From positions 1 through 64,000 of the forward strand of contig NZ_WHJH01000004.1 of NCBI RefSeq assembly GCF_011682145.1: DNA of 64,000 nt, read 5' to 3'. This document shows, one piece after another, positions 7,987 to 19,196 of this stretch (its first letter is position 1; each line of letters begins with the position of its first letter). The notes below the pieces were generated by a model. That model was given only the letters and a program-made list of their open reading frames with translations, ran no database searches and was not told where the DNA came from. The translations under genes and the position numbers were made by a program. Source of the DNA: Massilia mucilaginosa (lineage in GTDB: Bacteria; Pseudomonadota; Gammaproteobacteria; Burkholderiales; Burkholderiaceae_D).

Positions 7987-8790
7987 TCATTGCCCGTCCG
8001 CAGCCTCGGCCCGTCCGCCCACCAGGATCGCATCTGCCTCGCAGCGGGCGCGGATCAGACAGGGCGCGCCCAGTGCACCACCCTGATGCACCATGATGGT
8101 GCACCCCAGGTGGGCCGCCAGCGCGCCCGCCGCCACCCCGGTGGCGCGGTCTTCCATGGCCGCATCGAGATGGTTGAAGTTGCGCCCTTCGTACGTGTGC
8201 TCAGCGCTGCGCCACAGCACGTAGCAGCCGTTGACCCCGTGTTCGCGGCCCCACGCGACGATGCGCTCCAGGGGCGGGTGCAGCGCGTGCAAGGTGGCGC
8301 GCTCAGGCACTTCGATCAGCAGCTTGGGACTGCCGACCGAGGCCAGCACCGGCGCTGTCGCCAGCCTCAAATCGGGCTGGTCCAGCAGCCAGGCGGCCAG
8401 CGCCGTATCGACCGCGACCGCGACGGCGGGGACGGGCTGGGCTTGCAGCGCGACAAAATAGTCTTCTCCCTCGCGCCTCAGGAGCAAGGTTTGCGCGCGC
8501 ATCGCCGTGCTCAGCACGATGTCCGACGCGGCCTGGCCGGCGCGCGCGAACAGCAGCTGCGCCGCGCCCAGGGTGGCGTGCAGGCACAGCGGACTCCTGG
8601 CATGCGGATAGTAATAGTCGGCGATGAATGCCTGGCCCGGCCCGGCGTCGAGAAACACGCAGGCCGGATGCGGCTGCCCGCGCGCAAATGCCTGGCGCGC
8701 GGCGGGCGTGGCCGGCCCGCCTTCGATCACCATCGCCATATTCCCGTGACCGGGCAATGCACCAAAACAGCGCACCAGATGAGCCTGCAT
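7987..8790 (-). CDS. PhzF-family isomerase-like protein
   Basis: A 267-residue protein of the PhzF fold (diaminopimelate-epimerase-like, two lobes). It keeps the N-terminal RCFGALPGHGNMAMVI and the LCLHATLGAA helix start seen in the family. By eye, the usual SETAF segment with the catalytic Glu is replaced by HPACVF, and the FxGHxTLG histidine context is altered to LHATLG, so classical isomerase activity is doubtful. The gene diverges from dnaE2; the shared 90-bp spacer holds a LexA box. An in-frame reading continues far upstream antisense to dnaE2 and was ignored; ATG 8790 fits the family N-terminus. Confidence 0.75.
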   Translation of the reverse strand: MQAHLVRCFGALPGHGNMAMVIEGGPATPAARQAFARGQPHPACVFLDAGPGQAFIADYYYPHARSPLCLHATLGAAQLLFARAGQAASDIVLSTAMRAQTLLLRREGEDYFVALQAQPVPAVAVAVDTALAAWLLDQPDLRLATAPVLASVGSPKLLIEVPERATLHALHPPLERIVAWGREHGVNGCYVLWRSAEHTYEGRNFNHLDAAMEDRATGVAAGALAAHLGCTIMVHQGGALGAPCLIRARCEADAILVGGRAEAADGQ

Positions 8791-8826
8791 AGTAATTCCC
8801 AATTGGTAAGAAAATGGCGGGAGGTA

Positions 8827-8846
8827 TACTGTGTTTTCATACAGTA
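8827..8846. promoter_or_regulatory. LexA (SOS) box
   Basis: TACTGTGTTTTCATACAGTA fits the LexA consensus CTGT-N8-ACAG exactly, with TA/TA extensions as in strong E. coli operators. It lies 34 nt before the dnaE2 start and 36 nt before the phzF-like start, so it may repress both. The match is visible; function is inferred from the family consensus and from dnaE2 being a known SOS gene. Confidence 0.85.
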
Positions 8847-8880
8847 GTTTCCCTGATAAATTTGATTGTAATATTTTTCC

Positions 8881-11800
8881 ATGAGTAGCACCGTTCCCGC
8901 CCCCAGCCTGCCCGATTACGCCGAGTTGTATTGTTTGACCAACTTTTCCTTCCTGCACGGCGCTTCCCACGCCGAAGAACTGGTGGCCCGCGCCGTCCAG
9001 CTCGGTTACTCGGCGCTGGCGATTACCGACGAATGTTCGCTGGCGGGGGTGGTGCGTGCGCATGCCGAAGCCAAGAAGGCGGCGCTGCCCCTGATCATCG
9101 GCGCCCATTTTCACCTGTGCCACGATGATGGCAGCGCGGCCCTGTCGCTGATCCTGCTGGCCCGGAACCGCAATGGCTACGGCAACCTGGCCGAGCTGAT
9201 CACCCTGGCGCGCACGCGCACGGCCAAGGGGACCTACCTGCTCACCCCGGCCGACCTGGCCACGCCCGCCCCGCCGCAAGCCCACCTGGCCGGCATGCCC
9301 GACTGCCTGGCGATCTTGTTGCCCGCCTATCCGGGCCACGACCCGGCCGACCTCGACCGCCTGCACACCCAGGCCGCCTGGATCGCCGCCACCTTCCCCG
9401 ATCGCGCCTGGCTGGGCCTGAACCTGCTGCACCGCGCGTTTGACGAAGCGCACCGCGCCACGGTCGACGAAGTGGCCTGGCAGCACGGGCTGGCCGTGGT
9501 GGCGCTGGGCCACGTCTGCATGCACGTGCGTTCGCGCAAACCGCTGCACGACACCCTGTGCGCGATCCGCCTCAACACGCCCGTGGCCGAGTGCGGCTAC
9601 GCACTGGCGCAAAACGCCGAACAGCACCTGCGCGCGCGCCTGCGCCTGGCCAACCTGTACAGCCCCGAGGCGCTGGCCGAAACGGTGCGCATCGCGCGCC
9701 TGTGCACGTTTTCGCTCGACCAGCTGCGCTACGAATACCCGGACGAACTGGTGCCGCCCGGACAAACGGCATCGGGCTACCTGCGCGCCGAAACCTACAT
9801 CGGCGCGCACCACCGCTTTCCCCTCGGCATACCGGCCAAAGTCCAGGAACAGCTCGAAATCGAACTCCAGCTGATCGGCGAACTGCGCTACGAACCCTAT
9901 TTTTTGACGGTGTACGACATCGTGCGCCATGCGCGCTCGATCGGGATTTTGTGCCAGGGGCGCGGCTCGGCCGCCAACTCGGCCGTCTGCTACTGCCTGG
10001 GGATTACCGAAGTCGACCCCGCGCGCGGCAATTTGCTGTTCGGACGCTTCATTTCCAAGGAACGGGACGAACCGCCCGACATCGACGTCGACTTCGAACA
10101 CCAGCGGCGCGAAGAAGTGATCCAGTACATCTACAACAAATACGGGCGCACCCGCGCCGCCCTGGCCGCCGTGGTGATCAGCTACCGTCCCAAGAGCGCC
10201 CTGCGCGACAGCGGCAAGGCGCTCGGGGTCGACCTGGCCATCGTCGAAAAAGTCGCCAAGACGCACCACTGGTTCGACAGCAAGGACGACCTGCTCAGCC
10301 GCCTGGCCGAATGCGGGCTCGACCCGGACTCGCCGCTGGCCCGGCAATGGGCGACCCTGGCCCAGCGCCTGCTTGGCTTTCCGCGCCACCTGTCGCAGCA
10401 CCCGGGCGGCTTTGTCATCGCCGCCGGCAAGCTCTCGCGCCTGGTGCCGATCGAAAACGCCACCATGGCGGAGCGCAGCGTGATCCAGTGGGACAAGGAC
10501 GATCTCGAAGAACTCGGCCTGCTGAAAGTCGACGTGCTGGCGCTCGGCATGCTCTCGGCGCTGCGGCGCGCGCTCGACCTGGTGGGCGAGCTGCGCGGCA
10601 CGGTGTTTTCGCTGCAAGACATCCCGGCCGAAGACCCGGCCACCTACGACATGATGTGCGCGGCCGACACGGTGGGCGTGTTCCAGATCGAATCGCGCGC
10701 GCAGATGAGCATGCTCCCACGCATGCTGCCGCGCACCTTTTACGATCTGGTGATCGAAGTGGCGGTGGTGCGGCCGGGGCCGATCCAGGGCGGCATGGTC
10801 CATCCCTACCTGCGCCGGCGCCAGGGATTGGAAAAACCCGACTACCCCAAGGAGGAATTGAAGGAAGCGCTGGAACGCACCCTGGGCGTGCCGATCTTCC
10901 AGGAGCAGGTGATGCAGGTGGCCATGATCGCGGCCGGCTTCACGGCGGGCGAGGCCGACCAGCTGCGCCGTGCCATGGCCGCCTGGAAGCGCAAGGGCGG
11001 GCTGGAAAAATACTACGGCAAGATCGTCAACGGCATGCTCGAGCGCGGCTATACCCTGGAATTTGCCGAATCGATCTTCAGCCAGATCAAGGGTTTCGGC
11101 GAATACGGCTTTCCCGAATCGCACGCCGCCAGCTTTGCGCTGCTGGCCTACGCCAGTTCCTGGCTCAAGTGCCACGAACCGGCCGCCTTCCTGTGCGCCT
11201 TGCTCAACAGCCAGCCGATGGGCTTCTACAGCCCCTCGCAACTGGTGCAGGACGCGCGCCGCCACGGCATCGACGTGCGCGCGGTGGACGTGGCCATCAG
11301 CGGCTGGGATTCCAGCCTGGAGGTGGGGCAGGGCAGCCAGCCCGCCGTGCGGCTGGGCTTGTCGCTACAGCGCGGCATGCGTCCCGAAGCGGCGGCGCGG
11401 ATCGAAGAAGCGCGCGCCGTCAAGGCGTTCGAGAGCGTGGCCGACCTCGCGCGCCGGGCCGCTCTGGACCGGCACGACCTGCAAGTGCTGGCGGGCGCCA
11501 ATGCGCTGCACGGGCTGGCCGGCAACCGGCGCCAGGCGCTGTGGCAAGCGGTGGGCGCGGTGCCCGACAAGGACTTGCTGCGTCCCACCACGCCGGACGA
11601 AGACCTGCCGCTGCTCGCTGTCCCGAGCGAAGGCGAAGAGATTGTCGGCGACTATCGCTCGCAGGGATTGACGCTGGGGCGGCACCCGCTGGCGCTGCTG
11701 CGCGCGCGCCTGCTCGCGCAGCGTTTTTTGCCGGCCTCGCAACTGAACGATTTCAAGCAAGGCCAACTGGCGCGCGCCTGCGGCATTGTCACGGTACGGC

Positions 11801-12045
11801 AACGTCCGGCCACCGCCAAGGGCGTGCTGTTCGTCACCATCGAAGACGAGACGGGCAATGTGAACGTGATTGTCTGGCCGAGCCTGGTGGAACAGCAGCG
11901 GCGCGAAGTGCTGGGAGCGAGTTTGCTGGGCGTGTACGGCGTGTGGCAGAGGGAAGGGGAAGTGCGGCACCTGGTGGCCAAGCGGCTGGTGGACATGAGC
12001 CACCTGATGGGCCGGCTCGACACCAGCAGCCGCGATTTCTGCTAA
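8881..12045 (+). CDS. dnaE2: Error-prone DNA polymerase DnaE2 (ImuC)
   Basis: A 1054-residue C-family polymerase alpha paralogue used for SOS mutagenic translesion synthesis. The N-terminus has the DnaE2-style PHP domain (YCLTNFSFLHGASHAEELV). The palm contains the catalytic PDIDVDF (Asp402, Asp404), followed by finger and thumb regions, a helix-hairpin-helix and a C-terminal OB fold (TVRQRPATAKGVLFVTIEDETG). Length is normal. It usually forms imuA-imuB-dnaE2; neither imuA nor imuB is upstream here, where a phzF-like gene diverges instead. Regulation by LexA is indicated by the box 34 nt upstream. The ribosome site is weak. Confidence 0.95.
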   Translation: MSSTVPAPSLPDYAELYCLTNFSFLHGASHAEELVARAVQLGYSALAITDECSLAGVVRAHAEAKKAALPLIIGAHFHLCHDDGSAALSLILLARNRNGYGNLAELITLARTRTAKGTYLLTPADLATPAPPQAHLAGMPDCLAILLPAYPGHDPADLDRLHTQAAWIAATFPDRAWLGLNLLHRAFDEAHRATVDEVAWQHGLAVVALGHVCMHVRSRKPLHDTLCAIRLNTPVAECGYALAQNAEQHLRARLRLANLYSPEALAETVRIARLCTFSLDQLRYEYPDELVPPGQTASGYLRAETYIGAHHRFPLGIPAKVQEQLEIELQLIGELRYEPYFLTVYDIVRHARSIGILCQGRGSAANSAVCYCLGITEVDPARGNLLFGRFISKERDEPPDIDVDFEHQRREEVIQYIYNKYGRTRAALAAVVISYRPKSALRDSGKALGVDLAIVEKVAKTHHWFDSKDDLLSRLAECGLDPDSPLARQWATLAQRLLGFPRHLSQHPGGFVIAAGKLSRLVPIENATMAERSVIQWDKDDLEELGLLKVDVLALGMLSALRRALDLVGELRGTVFSLQDIPAEDPATYDMMCAADTVGVFQIESRAQMSMLPRMLPRTFYDLVIEVAVVRPGPIQGGMVHPYLRRRQGLEKPDYPKEELKEALERTLGVPIFQEQVMQVAMIAAGFTAGEADQLRRAMAAWKRKGGLEKYYGKIVNGMLERGYTLEFAESIFSQIKGFGEYGFPESHAASFALLAYASSWLKCHEPAAFLCALLNSQPMGFYSPSQLVQDARRHGIDVRAVDVAISGWDSSLEVGQGSQPAVRLGLSLQRGMRPEAAARIEEARAVKAFESVADLARRAALDRHDLQVLAGANALHGLAGNRRQALWQAVGAVPDKDLLRPTTPDEDLPLLAVPSEGEEIVGDYRSQGLTLGRHPLALLRARLLAQRFLPASQLNDFKQGQLARACGIVTVRQRPATAKGVLFVTIEDETGNVNVIVWPSLVEQQRREVLGASLLGVYGVWQREGEVRHLVAKRLVDMSHLMGRLDTSSRDFC

Positions 12046-12070
12046 TCCTACAAGAAAAGCAGCCAACTCC

Positions 12071-12133
12071 CACAACCGGGGTCAGAGCTCTGACTCGAAA
12101 CATTTCTTAACATTTCTTAACCGGGGTCAGACC
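12071..12133. repeat. ACCGGGGTCAGAGCTCTGAC-type intergenic repeat, two copies
   Basis: One copy contains the 14-bp perfect palindrome GTCAGAGCTCTGAC (12081-12094). A partial copy, CCGGGGTCAGACCTCGAC, begins at 12121. Between them is a 10-bp tandem duplication of ACATTTCTTA. The flank CAACTCCCAC-ACCGGGGTCAGAGCTCT is shared with the copy after ftsB, so both sit directly behind gene 3' ends. Confidence 0.75.
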
Positions 12134-12174
12134 TCGACGTCGAATAAAGCCGAGGTAGGACCGAGGACCGTTAA

Positions 12175-12276
12175 CCTCAAAACCGTCATTCCCGCAGGCG
12201 GGAATCCAATTCTGTCGAGCCGCCTGTAACGGTGCGAAATTGGATTCCCGCCTGCGCGGGAATGACGGTTTTGAGG
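12175..12276. repeat. 102-bp inverted-repeat element (CGTCATTCCCGC...GCGGGAATGACG)
   Basis: Arms 12175-12211 and 12238-12276 are near-perfect inverted repeats beginning CCTCAAAACCGTCATTCC, with smaller ATTCCCGC...GCGGGAAT dyads inside each arm. The type resembles dispersed proteobacterial repeats such as neisserial dRS3 (ATTCCC-N8-GGGAAT). A non-autonomous mobile element is the likeliest origin. Confidence 0.75.
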
Positions 12277-12288
12277 GTGGCGACAGGA

Positions 12289-12373
12289 TCAGCGTTTGCT
12301 AACACTCAGCGTTTGCCGAGAGTCAGCGTTTGCCAAAAATCAGCGTTTGCCAAAAATCAGCGTTCGCCTAAGT
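12289..12373. repeat. Five tandem 17-bp repeats (TCAGCGTTTGCCNNNNN)
   Basis: Units begin at 12289, 12306, 12323, 12340 and 12357. The two middle units are identical and the outer ones diverge, with a degenerate sixth unit at 12374. There is no coding frame and there are no spacers, so it is a minisatellite rather than a CRISPR array. It lies 27 bp beyond the PRC-barrel gene's 3' end. Confidence 0.8.
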
Positions 12374-12400
12374 CCAGCATCCGCCCCTGTCCCGCGCAAT

Positions 12401-12802
12401 TTAATGCGCGTTGGTGCCGTAGTAGCTGTGAATCTGGCTCGACCATTGCTGGTTGGCCATATCCGGCCAGTGATCGGTATCGAAACCCGGCGCGTTGTCG
12501 ATGCGCTCTTTGTCGATATCGAGCGTGAAGCGCTTGTTGGCGGTGTCGAGCGTCAACGCAGCCCAAGGCACCGCGAACAATTTCTCACCAATGGTCAGCA
12601 CGCCACCGCTCGACATGACTGCATACGCAATCTTGCCAGTACGCATGTCGAGCATGATTTCTTTGATTTCACCGAGGTGCTCGTTTTTCAGATTGTGTAC
12701 GTGGTCGCCGATCAAGGTATCCGCGCCCATCAGTTCCGGACCGGGGCCTTTCGAGCCTTTGTCGACATACATGCCATAAGCATCGCGTTCTTCGTAGGAC
12801 AT
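12401..12802 (-). CDS. PRC-barrel domain-containing protein
   Basis: A 133-residue soluble protein. The central segment (about 25-100: LIGDHVHNLKNEHLGEIKEIMLDMRTGKIAYAVMSSGG...FAVPWAALTLD) is a PRC-barrel, the small beta-barrel found in RimM and photosynthetic reaction centre H subunits. Stand-alone copies are common in stress-responsive betaproteobacterial loci, and their role is unclear. A strong AGGAGG site precedes ATG 12802. It diverges from pyrG across 230 bp and ends against a repeat cluster. Confidence 0.85.
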   Translation of the reverse strand: MSYEERDAYGMYVDKGSKGPGPELMGADTLIGDHVHNLKNEHLGEIKEIMLDMRTGKIAYAVMSSGGVLTIGEKLFAVPWAALTLDTANKRFTLDIDKERIDNAPGFDTDHWPDMANQQWSSQIHSYYGTNAH

Positions 12803-12987
12803 TTTGACCTCCTGTGGTAAAAGTTCAATCCTGAGGCTTGAGCAAGATCATGTCTGTTCGCTGGCGCACACCAAATGAGTAATCGGCAATCTTTCAAATT
12901 GATCAAGATGGAATGTCCGACGTAGCCGTCCGCTCGGCCGTTGTTGCTGTTTTTTACCTTGTTTTGCGGAAGCATTGGCTGGTTTAA

Positions 12988-15563
<2,576 letters not shown>

Positions 15564-15613
15564 GTTTGTATAGTGCGGCACTTGCCGCCGTCCTGATCGC
15601 CCTGACAGATGCA

Positions 15614-15644
15614 GGCGGACCGTTCGCGGTCCGCCCACCTTTTT
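15614..15644 (+). terminator. Intrinsic terminator between kdsA and eno
   Basis: GGCGGACCG (15614-15622), a TTCG tetraloop, and CGGTCCGCC (15627-15635) form a perfect 9-bp stem. CACC and five Ts (15640-15644) follow. It ends 22 nt before the eno start, so it may act as a partial terminator or attenuator. Confidence 0.8.
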
Positions 15645-15663
15645 CTTACCCTTTGGAGATTGA

Positions 15664-16950
<1,287 letters not shown>

Positions 16951-16999
16951 GCCGACCGCACCGGCTGGCCGTGCGCCGGCCGGTGCCATCCTCCTTTTC

Positions 17000-17338
17000 A
17001 TGCGCCTCATTACGCTCGTTCTTGCGACCCTCCTGATCCTGATCCAACTGCCGCTGTGGCTGGGCAAGGGTGGCTGGCTGCGCGTGGGCGAACTGGAAAA
17101 CCAGGTGATCGTCGCGCAGCGCAAGACGGTGGAACTGAAGGCGCGCAACGCCAAGCTCGACTCCGAAGTGCACGACCTGACCAACGGCACGGGCGCGGTG
17201 GAAGAACGCGCGCGCTTCGAGCTCGGCATGATCAAGAAGAACGAGATCTTCATCCAGATTCTGGATGCCAACGGCCACCCCAAAGAATCGGCCACCCCGC
17301 TCCCGCCGGTCAAGCCCGACACAAAGACTACCCCCTGA
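17000..17338 (+). CDS. ftsB: Cell division protein FtsB
   Basis: A 112-residue bitopic inner-membrane protein of the FtsQLB divisome complex. TM helix about 2-20 ([19 protein letters not shown]) is followed by [15 protein letters not shown] and a coiled coil (about 28-62), then the conserved [14 protein letters not shown] that contacts FtsQ/FtsL. The Pro/Thr-rich tail is variable. It sits 49 nt behind eno, its usual partner. The spacer forms a G+C-rich hairpin (GCACCGGC...GCCGGTGC). Confidence 0.95.
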   Translation: MRLITLVLATLLILIQLPLWLGKGGWLRVGELENQVIVAQRKTVELKARNAKLDSEVHDLTNGTGAVEERARFELGMIKKNEIFIQILDANGHPKESATPLPPVKPDTKTTP

Positions 17339-17341
17339 AGC

Positions 17342-17625
17342 AAACTCCCACCACCGGGGTCAGAGCTCTAATTCGAAATTAGTTAGCCTCTGGCACAGTT
17401 ACGCCCAACCGGGGTCAGAGCTCTGAAGCGAAACAATTTTCGCTTAGGTAACTTCTTCGATCCACATTGCGCCCCAGCAAGCGCAAGTTTCATCACTGCT
17501 CATCGATTCCTGCCATGGGGCGATTGAGTGCGCGTGGATGGCGGAACACATTCGTTTTTACAGCAAGCACCAACTCGCGTTGCCGGAAAGTCAGAAATTG
17601 CTCATTAAAGCTCTGACCCCGGTTG
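17342..17625. repeat. Repeat-flanked segment: direct and inverted GGGGTCAGAGCTC copies
   Basis: Direct copies of CCGGGGTCAGAGCTCT begin near 17354 and 17409, and an inverted copy, AGCTCTGACCCCGGTTGT, lies at 17609-17625. The outer copies therefore bracket about 250 bp in opposite orientation, as in a MITE or REP-associated element. No convincing gene is found inside. This accounts for the gene-free stretch 17339-17776 together with the promoter at its end. Confidence 0.6.
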
Positions 17626-17710
17626 TAGGGGGGTGACTCTTGAGCGTGTCGGCGGCGATACCGAATCGTCGGATAATTCCTCTGCTGTTTCTCATTTTCA
17701 CTCATTTTCG

Positions 17711-17739
17711 TTGACAACGAGCTTCAATCGGTATTTAAT
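17711..17739 (+). promoter_or_regulatory. Strong sigma-70 promoter of the GbsR-like operon
   Basis: TTGACA (17711-17716) and TTTAAT (17734-17739) are separated by 17 nt. The predicted transcription start falls around 17746, inside the palindrome that follows. Confidence 0.75.
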
Positions 17740-17757
17740 TTCTGTAACGACAGAAAT
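17738..17757. promoter_or_regulatory. Palindromic operator ATTTCTGT-N4-ACAGAAAT
   Basis: A perfect 8-bp inverted repeat with a 4-nt spacer (AACG) overlaps the -10 and start point of the promoter above. The first gene of the operon is a GbsR/MarR regulator, so autorepression at this site is the natural inference. It also argues against an upstream ATG at 17756 as the gene start. Confidence 0.65.
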
Positions 17758-17776
17758 GAATGAAATTGGAGAAATC

Positions 17777-18319
17777 ATGGCATTGGGACCGACCGAACGG
17801 AAATTCGTCCTGCACTGGGGCGAGATGGGGACGCGCTGGGGCGTGAACCGCACCGTGGCGCAGATTCACGCGCTGCTGTTCCTCGCCAACCGCCCGCTGG
17901 CGGCCGAGGATATCGCCGAGACCTTGTCGGTCGCGCGTTCCAACGTGAGCAACAGCCTCAAGGAGCTGCAAAGCTGGAACCTGATCCGCGTCACCCATTT
18001 GATGGGCGACCGCCGCGATCACTTCGTCGCCCTGCAGGATGTGTGGGAGATCTTCCGCGTCATCGTCGAGGAGCGCAAACGGCGCGAAATCGATCCGACC
18101 CTGACCGTGCTGCGCGAATGCGCCATCGAGGGCGATACCGATAGCGCGCTCGAACCAGCCTCGCTGGCGCGCATGAACGAGGTGCTCACGTTCCTCGACA
18201 TGCTCGGTACCACCTACGACGATTACAAGCACCTGCCGCCGGCGACCCTGCAGCGCTTCCTGAAGATGGGCGGCAAGGTCGCGCGCTTCCTCGGACCGGA
18301 CGACAAGGACCCATCATGA
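17777..18319 (+). CDS. GbsR/MarR-family transcriptional regulator
   Basis: A 180-residue winged-helix repressor. MALGPTERKFVLHWGEMGTRWGVNRTVAQIHALLFLANRPLAAEDIAETLSVARSNVSNSLKEL is the classic GbsR-type N-terminus and helix-turn-helix. The C-terminal half is helical and may bind an effector (choline in Bacillus GbsR; unknown here). ATG 17777 has GGAG five nt upstream; an ATG at 17756 lies in the operator. The stop overlaps the next start (ATGA), so it heads a tightly coupled five-gene operon. Confidence 0.88.
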   Translation: MALGPTERKFVLHWGEMGTRWGVNRTVAQIHALLFLANRPLAAEDIAETLSVARSNVSNSLKELQSWNLIRVTHLMGDRRDHFVALQDVWEIFRVIVEERKRREIDPTLTVLRECAIEGDTDSALEPASLARMNEVLTFLDMLGTTYDDYKHLPPATLQRFLKMGGKVARFLGPDDKDPS

Positions 18320-18735
18320 GCGGCGCCGAACTGACGCTCTACTTCGACGGCAAGTGCCCGTTCTGCCGCGCCGGCATGGACAAGCTGGCGCGCTGGGACC
18401 GCGCCGGACGCCTGGCGTTTGCCGATATCGCCGCCCCCGGCTTCGATCCGACCCACCTGGGCGTCGACATGGCCGCCCTGAACCGCGAGCTGCACAGCCA
18501 GACGCGCGACGGCCGCGTACTGGTCGGCGTGGACAGCCTGCTGCGCTCTTACACCCTGGCCGGCCAGGCCTGGCGCGTGCTGCCGCTGCGCGTGCCCGGA
18601 CTGCGCACCGTGTGCAGCTGGTCGTATCGCCTGTTCGCGCGCCACCGCTACCTGATGTCGCGCGCGCTGGGCTACCGCTCCCCGACCTGCACCGAAGGCG
18701 TGTGCGAGCGCCCCAATCCCTTCTTCAAACGCTGA
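18316..18735 (+). CDS. DCC-family (DUF393) thiol-disulfide oxidoreductase-like protein
   Basis: A 139-residue thioredoxin-fold protein of the DCC family, named for the DxxCxxC motif: here FDGKCPFC with Cys14 and Cys17. These proteins are predicted thiol-disulfide oxidoreductases, with no well-defined substrate. The tail has extra Cys residues (PTCTEGVCE). It is coupled to the regulator by a 4-nt overlap and followed 8 nt later by a membrane protein gene. It could reduce or isomerise thiols of the membrane partners, which is an inference from operon membership. Confidence 0.85.
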   Translation: MSGAELTLYFDGKCPFCRAGMDKLARWDRAGRLAFADIAAPGFDPTHLGVDMAALNRELHSQTRDGRVLVGVDSLLRSYTLAGQAWRVLPLRVPGLRTVCSWSYRLFARHRYLMSRALGYRSPTCTEGVCERPNPFFKR

Positions 18736-18743
18736 AAGCCCAT

Positions 18744-19196
18744 ATGCACTCTGCCACTCTTCGCCGCTGGGCCATCCGCTGGATGTTCGCGGCCATCGTC
18801 ACGCACCTGGTGGTCGGCATGCTGCTGCCGTGGTTCGCCGACGCTGCGATCTTCAGCGGCTACCATCGCGGCATCGAAACCGCCTTCTGGGGCGCCACCG
18901 TGCCGCCCCAGGCCCACGCGCAGCAGATCTGGTGGATCTCGCTGTTCGGCCCCACCGTGCAAAGCGCGGCGCTCTGGATGGGCGCCCTGGCGTGGATCGG
19001 CGCCCGCCAGCGCAGCGCCTTTGCCTGGGGCGCGCTGATCGCCGGCATGCTGTTGTGGGCGCCGCAGGACATGCTGGTGTCGCTGCGCGCCGGCTGCTGG
19101 GACAATGTCTGGATCGATACCTTCGCGCTGGTGACGATGCTGCCGCCGCTGGCGTACCTGTTCTACGTCGACCGCGCGCAGGCGGTGCGCGCATGA
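18744..19196 (+). CDS. Four-TM membrane protein of unknown function
   Basis: A 150-residue integral membrane protein with hydrophobic segments at about 8-30, 52-75, 80-105 and 120-142. No known domain is recognised. A loop reads YHRGIETAFWGATVPPQAHAQQIWW. It lies between the DCC protein and DUF4166 genes and overlaps the latter by 4 nt (ATGA). Similar small membrane proteins accompany TIGR01777 genes in other bacteria as I recall, but no function is assigned. Confidence 0.75.
   Translation: MHSATLRRWAIRWMFAAIVTHLVVGMLLPWFADAAIFSGYHRGIETAFWGATVPPQAHAQQIWWISLFGPTVQSAALWMGALAWIGARQRSAFAWGALIAGMLLWAPQDMLVSLRAGCWDNVWIDTFALVTMLPPLAYLFYVDRAQAVRA

Noticed and set aside
8791-11265. Very long open reading on the minus strand continuing upstream of the phzF-like gene
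   Set aside because: It is the antisense of dnaE2 in a G+C-rich genome; its sequence is His/Arg/Gln-rich without family resemblance, while the plus strand encodes a full, recognisable polymerase.
12289-12373. Possible CRISPR array
   Set aside because: Units are head-to-tail with no unique spacers of 25-40 bp and no cas genes are nearby.
16951-16999. Possible terminator between eno and ftsB
   Set aside because: A G+C-rich hairpin exists but no T-tract follows, and ftsB is expected to be co-transcribed.
17493-17717. Possible 74-codon minus-strand gene between repeat copies
   Set aside because: No ribosome site, no recognisable domain, and it spans repeat sequence and a promoter; a decayed remnant is possible but not supported.
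17738-17757. Second LexA-like box (CTGT...ACAG)
   Set aside because: Spacing between CTGT and ACAG is 4, not 8, so it is not a LexA site; it fits a MarR/GbsR-type dyad.
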